From the NCBI GenBank assembly GCA_001939145.1, contig LSRX01000697.1:220703-284702 (forward strand): 64,000 nucleotides of DNA, given 5' to 3'. The position numbers were made by a program, and so were the translations under genes. This document shows positions 56,570 to 64,000 of the stretch, in pieces (within the stretch, counting starts at the first letter, position 1; every line of letters begins with the position of its first letter). Source of the stretch: Symbiodinium microadriaticum (Eukaryota; Sar; Dinophyceae; Suessiales; Symbiodiniaceae). The notes under the pieces are model-generated. The model saw nothing but the letters and a program-made list of their open reading frames with translations. It searched no databases and was not told the origin of the DNA.

Positions 56570-57041
56570 CACACACACACACATTTATACTGGACAAATA
56601 GATAGACAGACAGACAGATAGATAGATGGATGGATGGGTACATGTGTATGTATGTAGGTGTGTATGTATGTACGGATGTATGTATGTTCTATATATATAT
56701 ATACATATAGATGTATGTATGTGTGTATGTGTATAGATATGTATATATATGTATGTATGTATGTATGTATGCATGTATGTATGTATGCATGCATGTATGT
56801 ATGTATGTATGTATGTATGTGTCCATACATACATACCTACCTACCTAGCTACCTACCGACCTACCGACCTACCCACCTACCTACCTACCTACCTACCTAC
56901 ATACATACTTACTTACTTACTTACATACTTACATAAATACATACATACATACATACATACATGCATACATGCATACATGCATACATGCATACATGCATAC
57001 ATACATTTTTTCATACATACATACATACATACATACATACA

Positions 57042-57077
<36 letters not shown>

Positions 57078-57080
57078 TAT
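56570..57080. repeat. Compound tetranucleotide tract with inverted halves
   Basis: In order: ACAC (56565-56583), TAGA/CAGA (56597-56630), GTAT/TATG (56640-56820), TACC (56829-56900), TACT (56905-56932) and ACAT with GCAT variants (56937-57070), then a short TA run. The GTAT half and the ATAC half are reverse complements. Open frames over it are artefacts. Confidence 0.95.
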
Positions 57081-57202
57081 AATATGTATATGCATATACA
57101 TACACAGACCTATATATAATGCAGCCAAGGAGGCCATCAGGTGGCATCTTCTTGCCGACTGCCGGTGATGCGCCTAAGAGTCTCGAACTTGTCGAAGGCG
57201 TG

Positions 57203-58047
57203 TCAGCGCACCTCGCAGCTAGGTACAGTCGATCCATGTAACACAATACTGGGTTTGTGCTCAGCCCAGCTGCTCTGGAATGCGCGTTGGCGCAACCTGT
57301 GGTGTGCTTGATGGCGTAAACTCTGTTGAAAGAGTCCTCGCTGGCATGTCAAAATAATGTAGTCTAAACTGCTGTCGCGAATTGACACACTGGATATCGC
57401 TGGATCACTAGATGATGCAATGTCAGCTTGTCTCCTGATCGATTCTTTGTCTCGCAGCAGAGACATGCTCGACTCAGCACCTCACAAACAAGCCAAGCCT
57501 AGGCTTTGCTCCACTGCTCCGCAGTATATTCGGATCACATTCTCCCGGCCTACCAGAGTCCCAGCCGTGCTTCGTCGGTCAACGCCGAAGGACAGAGGAG
57601 AAAAATGATCCACATCGGGCGCAGCCTCACAAGTCTGGCCTCAGCCGTCAATCATGGCCAGGCTCGGCCGATTACAGTGTCGCACTCTGTGATTGCTGGT
57701 GTCGGTGCTGCTAGTCCCTCTTGCCGGCCAGATGCTTCCCTGCGTCCCCATCTCAACCGGATCCTGTCTCACATCCTCTGAAAAGGGATTCGTGTCCTTA
57801 GCTTGGGTGCTCTTGAATAAGGAATCCATTCGCGCACTGGAGTCGAGCAGTGGAAAGGAGTCTCGCACGAATACACAAAACGCACGCGGGGTTCGCAAAC
57901 GGGCATGGAGTCGGAAACCCGAAAATCATCGGCGGTAGAATTGGATGTGAGAAGTGCTGCATGCGGTGGCGCTTGAATTGGCAGTGCTCGAATCGAGGTC
58001 CTGCCTAAAGGGTGCTTTGTAACTGCTCTTGGCACCTGCTCCGGCAC
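57203..58047 (-). CDS. Unrecognised multi-exon protein
   Basis: 58047-57888: MPEQVPRAVTKHPLGRTSIR, LLTSNSTADDFRVSDSMPVC. Continues in another frame, 57861-57650: SFPLLDSSARMDSLFKSTQA, KDTNPFSEDVRQDPVEMG. A third piece, 57466-57340: MSLLRDKESIRRQADIASSS, SIRDSSLDYIILTCQ. The first two join in phase if GC...AG bases 57862-57887 (26 nt) are removed. Polar, Ser-rich, perhaps largely disordered. Confidence 0.45.
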
Positions 58048-58049
58048 CT

Positions 58050-58635
58050 GCTTTGCTTGCCTAGTCTCGCGTCTCGGACCACGAGGTGGACTGAGGGTAG
58101 TCGTATCAGCCAGGGAAAGAGCGCTTGCCTGTCCAATTGAGGCGCAGGGCCCTCAATGTAACAGGAGTGTAACACCAAAACAACAGTCGCGAGGCAGCGA
58201 AGACCCTCTCATTTTAGGTACTCAGATGAACCTAGAGTCCTAGAGCTCAAAAAAACGCCAACAGCAGATAAGCTTGACGAGGCCACAGGCGTCGAGTAGT
58301 CCTCTGGCCGATTCCCTTGGCTCGGCTTGGATAGAATTCTTTCGGCTCTGCTGCTCTTTACAAATCAAGGCAGATCAAAAGTGGGCTTCCCGCCCCGGCC
58401 TTTCTTGATGAGAGCCCCCGAACAAGGCCTAGACTGAATCACCGTGCTGACTTTCGCCCCGCCCCCTCATTCCTCACAGACAAGACGCCCCATGGCGCGG
58501 GACCCAGGGATTTGTGGTGCCAAGATGTGCGGCCTGGACAGGAGGAAAGGAAAGCTCAGCTATCGAGAAAGCCGACAAGAAGCAAAGCCTCTTGGACCAG
58601 TGTGGGAAATCCATCCGTCGCTGGGGAGATTCTTA
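58050..58635. other. No gene seen
   Basis: No coding pattern or repeat stands out. Confidence 0.35.
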
Positions 58636-58637
58636 GG

Positions 58638-58919
58638 TCACCAATGATGCGTGCACTGACGGTTCTGCGGTGCGGAGCGGCCCAAGCTCCGCACGGTCAC
58701 CAAGTCTGATGGTGCGCCAGGGTCGGGCGCGCGTGGTGCGTCAGTGTCATGTGCAGGAGGCAGCGCTGCCGGAAAAGGGGGAACTGGCAGCATGGCAGTT
58801 TCCTCGTTTGACAAGGCAAGTCCGCCACTGATTCTCTTCAGGACGTAGTTTCTCAGTGCAGCGTTGGAGTCCTTGAATCCGCACAAAGCTCGCCAGGTCG
58901 CGCGGATTGCGGCAGGCAC
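58638..58919 (-). CDS. Unrecognised protein, C-terminal exon
   Basis: Frame AAIRATWRALCGFKDSNAAL, RNYVLKRISGGLALSNEETA and a Pro/Ala-rich tail with a stop at 58638. Coding-like. Just downstream of MOB4 in transcription order. Confidence 0.45.
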   Translation of the reverse strand: MPAAIRATWRALCGFKDSNAALRNYVLKRISGGLALSNEETAMLPVPPFPAALPPAHDTDAPRAPDPGAPSDLVTVRSLGRSAPQNRQCTHHW

Positions 58920-59349
58920 ACTCCCGCTCCTTCAGCCCAGCTCTCCATAGTAAGGTCGATTGCAAGCTAAGCCCTCCGCGCCGTGGCCGACTGCTACACA
59001 CACCGAGGCACACTTTAGGCCAGCCACAGACAACCACCTCCTGCCTTTGAACCCAATCTCCCCGCCTGCGCGACGACCCCTGCCAGGCAGGCAACAATTC
59101 ACAGCAGCTCCAAGGCTCCCTCCCTCAGCCTCCCTATCCTGCACTAAAATTTTAAAAACTGTGCATAGCAGCGTAGCAGCTTTTTTTCAACACCCGGCAA
59201 ATGGACGCATCGAGAGCCCGCTCGGATTTGCACAGTGCCGTCACAGGTGCCGGGCGACAATGGCGGTCTCACACTCGGACTTCACCAGATGAGGTTCTTT
59301 GTTGGTGATAGGCAGCATGAGAGCCAAACAGGTCAGCTGAAACTTGCCG

Positions 59350-60018
59350 CTACTCGAGGATTTCGTAGCCTTCTGGTGGAATAAGCAGCATGGAGCGAGT
59401 CATCAGCTGGTAGCGCATTACAAAATGAGAGAAGCGAGCACAGAGCCTTCTCTCGGCCTCGAGCATGTCAAAGTGTTGCCTATGGTGGAAATACACATGG
59501 GCGAAGATTCGGTACAAACGTCGAGACATGGATTGAAAGTATTTTGTACTGCTACTCGGCACCTGCGATCGGGAAGAGAAAGGACATGCCACAGTGAGCA
59601 AAGCAGTAGATCCATCAATAGTATGCGTCATGTAGTCAATTGCTGCACATTCCTGCGGCTTCCTGTGCGCAGCACACAAATATTGCCAGTCGTTGGAGGC
59701 AGTCATTTTGGGGCATGTCTCCGGGGTGCATGTGCCGGTCAGCGCGACAAGGAGCAAGTTAAATTCGATGACAAACTGACGCAGGTGCTCATACTGCCAT
59801 ACCAAAGGATCAGTGTCGGGACTCGGTAGCTCATAGATCCTGTCCAAGTCTGAAGGGTCCTCCCGCAGCAGATCTTGGATGTATTCAGCAAGCGCGAGAG
59901 GACCATGGTACGTTTCGAAAGGCCGTGCCCGCCAACTCCACATCTGCGCAGCCTTTGTGCCAGGAAGGTTTCGCGGACGGGACGGTCTTGCAAGTGGATC
60001 AGCATTACTCCGAGCCAT
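59350..60018 (-). CDS. MOB4: MOB4/phocein-family protein
   Basis: 222 residues in one exon from ATG at 60018. After a short basic N-terminus it follows phocein closely: ALAEYIQDLLREDPSDLDRI, VWQYEHLRQFVIEFNLLLVA, CTPETCPKMTASNDWQYLCA, AAIDYMTHTIDGSTALL, RRLYRIFAHVYFHHRQHFD and FVMRYQLMTRSMLLIPPEG. The zinc ligands C-x4-C and H-x4-H are all present. MOB proteins are kinase adaptors; MOB4 is a subunit of the STRIPAK phosphatase-kinase complex. Length matches the family (about 225). The frame may extend upstream by splicing, but this start gives a complete domain. Confidence 0.9.
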   Translation of the reverse strand: MARSNADPLARPSRPRNLPGTKAAQMWSWRARPFETYHGPLALAEYIQDLLREDPSDLDRIYELPSPDTDPLVWQYEHLRQFVIEFNLLLVALTGTCTPETCPKMTASNDWQYLCAAHRKPQECAAIDYMTHTIDGSTALLTVACPFSSRSQVPSSSTKYFQSMSRRLYRIFAHVYFHHRQHFDMLEAERRLCARFSHFVMRYQLMTRSMLLIPPEGYEILE

Positions 60019-60329
60019 CGGGTGGATCTGGGGCGGAGAGAGTGATCTAAGAGATCATGGACTAAATACTGCTGCCTCATGCAGGTGTAGGGCCCTTTGA
60101 GCATTGCGCCAGGGACTGAAGGCTGCACAGGAGGCATGCTTCCTGAAACCATCAATGGCAGGCTGCTCACGCTTTTTTCTGAACCGGATCATCCGACAAA
60201 TGCTGCTGCCATTGACTCGGGATCCGCAGCTGCCGCGAAGAGGCGCTCCACCTGAGGCCCATGAAGAAAAAGGAAATCCTAAGTCCCCACCCCTTTAATT
60301 GAACCCAGACTCCGCCAATCAGCTGGGAA

Positions 60330-60400
60330 GCAGCACTAAACTCTAAACCCTAAGCCTCAAATCCTATAGCCTGAACCCTAAATCCTACCCCAGCCTGCCT
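60330..60400 (-). repeat. Telomere-like CCCTAAA tract
   Basis: AAACTCTAAACCCTAAGCCTCAAATCCTATAGCCTGAACCCTAAATCCTA reads as degenerate CCCTAAA units. Confidence 0.5.
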
Positions 60401-60539
60401 GAAATGCTGAGCGCAGCAAATGCAGGCGCTCCTTATGAGAGCGGCTTTGCAAGAGCAGCTGCCCCAAGCTGACCTGCTGGACAGAAGTAAACAAGAAGGT
60501 CGACAGTAACAACAATAGCCGTTTGATAGTACTACCAAT

Positions 60540-60970
60540 CACGACACACCTTTTTTGCAATACGAATAGTAAGATTAATGCACCTTAGCCTTAACTATAA
60601 AAATTTTAAATAATGTCTTTGTTATTGCTCTTGTTGTGGTTATTGGTTCCTGTTCTCGTTAGTTAGATACTGATAGTCTTATTGTTACTTTTTTTGTTGC
60701 TGTTAGTGCTATTAGTACGGGATAAAACGAAATACGGGCCCGTGAGCTAATAACAATAATCCCAACAATCGTAATAACCGCAATGCTTAAAAAATGCTGA
60801 TAATAATAACAATGATAATAATAACAATTATAGTAAAATACTGATCGTAGGATAGCAATGACTATCTTAAGTATGATTATGATATACTAAATAACAATAA
60901 CTGATAACTATAACAAGTAATAGTAAGAAAAACAGTACTCATGAGACTGTAACAAAAGTAATCATGTTCA
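60540..60970. repeat. AT-rich TAATAA/AACAAT low-complexity tract
   Basis: Imperfect ATAATAACAAT and TGATAATAATAA units. No coding pattern. Confidence 0.8.
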
Positions 60971-61275
60971 TCATCGCAAAACGAATCACAACAGCAGTAT
61001 ATACATATATGTATATATGCAGTCATATATGGATATCGCGTGCCTGCTCCCCCACGAGGCGAAGAATCTCCGCGTCAAACCTTCAAAGATTGCAACTGCC
61101 ATCCAGATTGCTGGGTCTTTCCGCTCCTGAGGATCCGACACAGATTTGAGCTCGCGCACCTGGGATGGCAGCTATACCCTTCGTGGCCCCCAATCTCCAA
61201 GATGTCCTAAACCCTTCTCGCAGCATGTCATGAAATTGGCCTCTCCGTGTACAGACGGCGGCATGTCGCTCGGAT

Positions 61276-61518
61276 TTATGCTCTCCTTGGGGCGCCACGG
61301 CAAAGGAAAGAATCCTGGTTCAAGTCACGGCAACGGTCCTGCATGTGCTGGCTAGCGTACTGCTCATAGATCTCCTTGACTTGGGAAAGCATCTGCTGCT
61401 CGATCGCTCCTGAAACATCAAATACTGACAACACTGCCGCCAACAATAACGATGCAACACCAACAACACTATCGGCATCACAAGCACCAAACAGCGGCCC
61501 TGCCAACCGACGATGCAC
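61276..61518 (-). CDS. Unrecognised exon with a hydrophobic segment
   Basis: Frame with DADSVVGVASLLLAAVLSVF (possible membrane helix), then IEQQMLSQVKEIYEQYASQH and CRDLNQDSFLCRGAP with a stop at 61276. The hydrophobic stretch followed by an amphipathic helix looks real. Function unknown. Confidence 0.45.
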   Translation of the reverse strand: MHRRLAGPLFGACDADSVVGVASLLLAAVLSVFDVSGAIEQQMLSQVKEIYEQYASQHMQDRCRDLNQDSFLCRGAPRRA

Positions 61519-62008
61519 TCCAGTTTCTCACCAGCCACAAGAGTCTCAACAAGACAGCTGGACAACCAGAAAGGAGTCCGTAGGAGTCCGTACAAACCGA
61601 TAGGGCAAGCCTAGCTGGCCTAGCTTCAAGAATATCATGTCCTTTCAACTTAGCATGTCAACAGTGCAACGCGCACTTGTGCTGCTTGGTCAAGTCTCTC
61701 AGGCACGGGTGCTTTGTACCGACATGAGCAATGGCACTCCGCACCCTCAAACGGTTGACAAGAGCGACGCCACATCCTTGCAGCACATATATCTTTACCA
61801 GTGCACTACACATACTCCCACAGTCACTTGCAAACATGTACTGCTCAAACTGACTGCACGTTCCTACCCGCCATGCCCCGGTGCCGCAAAGAATGGGCGC
61901 GCAACAGACTGTCCCGTCAAACCTACTTTCTTCCTCACTCGGGCATGTAGGTCTTTCCTCGGTGTGAACCTTCCCTTCTTTCGGTGGAACGGGTGCAGCG
62001 AAGGGCAA

Positions 62009-62275
62009 TCAGGCATCAATGCTCGCCGATGATTTAAGATATCGGTTGCATTCAGCACTCGGCGGCACATCGGGATGGTTATCGGCCAGAAAATCATACA
62101 AAATGAAGAGCATTTCGTTCCCAAAACTGTCCAGTATCCTTCGCACCATTTGTCACGGATCGTGCCGAGTGTACAGAGGGACTCCCCAAGCACACAAACA
62201 TAAACCAAAAAGGTGCTGCAATTGCGGCACTAGTATGGCATACTCAGTTGTTCGCCATGCATCTTCTGGACAGCT
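62009..62275 (-). CDS. Unrecognised protein, two C-terminal exons
   Basis: Piece 1 (about 62275-62212): PEDAWRTTEYAILVPQLQHL. Piece 2 (62149-62009): MVRRILDSFGNEMLFILYDF, LADNHPDVPPSAECNRYL and a stop. The second is short but very protein-like in one frame only. No family recognised. Confidence 0.45.
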
Positions 62276-62949
62276 TCTTGCCTCATGAAGACCGCTTTGG
62301 CTCAGCCAAGCTTCGCAAGCGGTGTCCAGCGTACTTGTCCAACCACAACCTCGCGGTTCACATGTAAAACACACACAAAACCTGGAGACCGCAAAAGAAA
62401 AAGCTAGAAAACCCTGTTGGAATGCTTGGAGAAGGCCGAGGAGCGAAGCCAGCTGCCACAAACCGCCCTCGCGCGATGCATTCACCCCTCCAGCTGCAAC
62501 TTCAGCATGCAGATCCTGGGTCGCCAGGCAAGGGGTGCGCAGAAGGCCACGGATCGCTGCGTTCTCTGACTGTCAGGGAGGCATTTGGCCACGGTGCGTC
62601 GACGTCCTGGACTAGGGACGAAAAGAGCTCAGTAACCTCGACCTTGCTTCGAAGCAGCCAGGCAAGGCAAAGACACACTGATGCCGCTCACAGTACCTCT
62701 AGATCGTGCAACTCATCCACATCACCCGAATCGTCTTCCACCTCAGTTCTTGAAAGCACTGCAGACTGCACCGTGAGGCAAAGATAGATTGGCCGATAAG
62801 CCCAAGCTCAGGCTTTGGCCGGAGATGCTGAGACTCGAAGATAGCCCTTCTGGTCCGCTCGGTCTTCTGGACTGATGACTCGGTGGATTTGTACGCGAGA
62901 CTTTACTGTGTGCCTCGGCTACTTCTCACAGCGACCTCATCTTTACCTT

Positions 62950-63285
62950 GACGTAATAATGGAGCAGCGAGGCTGTAGCTGCCAGGGCGCTCTGCGATGT
63001 ATTTTATCTTCCCATCTGTCTTCTCTGCCACATCCACAACTTGATCCACCTGAAAAATCACACCTGGGACGGAGCATGACGGAGCAAAATGTTGCCAGCA
63101 AGTTTGCCAACATGGGTAGACTCTGAATCCAAAAGGCCCGCACCATAAGATGCCAAGCGTGCAGTTTCCGGGTCTGTTGCAGTCACCACGAAGGTTCTCT
63201 GTCCGGACGACAGGACGTCGTGGTAAAGCTGACGATAGCCTGCGGGAGTGACGTTTAATGCCAACTTGCCTTGGAAAAGCCACAA
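62950..63285 (-). CDS. LON substrate-binding-domain protein
   Basis: Exon 1 (to 63144): KLALNVTPAGYRQLYHDVLS, RTFVVTATDPETARLASY. Exon 2 (from 63063): GVIFQVDQVVDVAEKTDGKI, KYIAERP. Joined across the 80-base GT-AG intron 63064-63143 this reads LASY-GVIFQVDQVVDVAE, which matches the LON N-terminal domain found in plant and algal plastid LON-domain proteins (RYRQMYNDIL, LAEVGVVF, DLKEVSEQT). No ATPase or protease domain is visible. The first strands (PLFPL) and the rest of the gene lie outside the resolved exons. Plastid location is a guess from relatives. Confidence 0.65.
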
Positions 63286-63289
63286 CTGC

Positions 63290-64000
63290 GCGAAAAACTG
63301 CTCAAGCGGGAGAGAGCACTGCCCTCAGACTCCAAACCACAACTCAAGCAAAGGGGCAAGAGGACGTCTGCAAACCTACAAAGTATTTCCAAATTCCGGC
63401 CATGCGGCGAGGCTCGAAAATCTGCAAGGTCTTAGCAGTATATGCACTGATCTATCATGATCTAGATTTAAATTATAAGCGCATGAAGTGTCGGAAGCAA
63501 TCACAGAGCGCCCGTCTACATCCGCTGAGCCAGCCGCTGGATGCGAATTCAAAGCGTAGAATGTCGTGCCAAGCCTCGGGCAAAGAGGGCACCGGTCACG
63601 GCTGAAGGACTTTTTTGACAGAGCCTGAACTGGGAAGCCCGTTGTTGCACAACATCGGATCCAGCTTTGAAGTGCGACATATCGAGCTGGCCAACCAGTG
63701 ATCACAGTCAGGCAACGGAAACAAAGGCAGCTCAGTAGTGCCCGACCTCAATGCCAAATGATGCTAAGAAGGGCTTGAGTGAAAAGTCATGATCCAGGAG
63801 CGCTGCAGGCCAAAGCTGCTGACTTGCCTGTTCTCCCCGGTGGGGGTGAGCCATTTCACCGACTTCTCCGAGAGAACAACCTGCTAGCATATGCACGTGC
63901 TCAGTAGGACCAGCCTCACGTTGGCGTTCTCCTGCTCCTTCTGCTCATGCTGACGTGAAGATTTCAGGTTGTCGTTGCGGTGATTGCTGCTGTTGTTGTT
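63290..64000. other. Right edge, possible 5' exons
   Basis: A minus-strand piece near 63600-63545 (VPSLPEAWHDILRFEFASS) looks coding and may belong to the LON-domain gene or its neighbour. Nothing else assigned. Confidence 0.3.

Noticed and set aside
1-64000. tRNA, rRNA, CRISPR, insertion sequences, riboswitches
   Set aside because: I looked for cloverleaf-like stems, conserved rRNA words, regularly spaced repeats and transposase motifs by eye and saw none that hold up. A tRNAscan or Rfam run could still find small RNA genes.

Overview
The window looks like dinoflagellate nuclear DNA, probably from a Symbiodinium-type alga. The reasons are: animal/plant-type eukaryotic genes (MOB4, RPS9, RING, J-domain, aspartic-protease-like) broken by many short introns; a majority of GC-AG introns among those that can be resolved; every recognisable gene on the minus strand; a relic of the dinoflagellate spliced leader at 3829-3849; TTTAGGG-type telomere-like tracts inside the sequence; and many long microsatellites. 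I did not find a bacterial operon, tRNA, rRNA or CRISPR array. Names rest on motifs read by eye; no database search was possible.

Layout, left to right (genes are read right to left). 155-1696: intronless NSUN/Trm4-type RNA m5C methyltransferase with an S4-like N-terminus. 2220-3850: telomere-like tract, a duplicated block, a near-perfect palindrome and the spliced-leader relic. 5395-6230: inverted CATAAGC/GCTTATG-rich arrays. 6536-11157: the most striking locus, one multi-exon gene that fuses a TrmA-type uracil methyltransferase fold (catalytic Cys missing), a RanBP2-like zinc finger and a complete bacterial-type TmcA tRNA cytidine acetyltransferase. 12-20 kb: unrecognised multi-exon minus-strand genes and a TACA microsatellite. 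21278-22003: secreted Cys-repeat protein. 22.7-31.7 kb: unrecognised exons, one aspartic-protease-like. 31942-32502: membrane J-domain protein. 33718-34720 and 38238-39200: two 2-oxoglutarate/Fe(II) oxygenase-like genes. 42880-44332: glucan branching enzyme-like GH13 gene in 11 exons. 45667-47242: RPS9 (uS4) in at least nine exons including a 20-nt microexon. 50862-53134: two neighbouring carrier-like membrane proteins. 54450-54989: RING finger protein. 56570-57080: 0.5-kb tetranucleotide tract with inverted halves. 59350-60018: MOB4 (phocein). 62950-63285: LON-substrate-binding-domain protein near the right edge.

Three loci touch RNA modification or translation (NSUN-like, TrmA/TmcA fusion, RPS9), but nothing suggests a bacterial-style operon. 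Dinoflagellate genes in such one-way arrays are normally made into separate mRNAs by trans-splicing. Exon limits given as exact were fixed by joining reading frames across GT/GC...AG junctions; limits called approximate are only coding-looking open frames.
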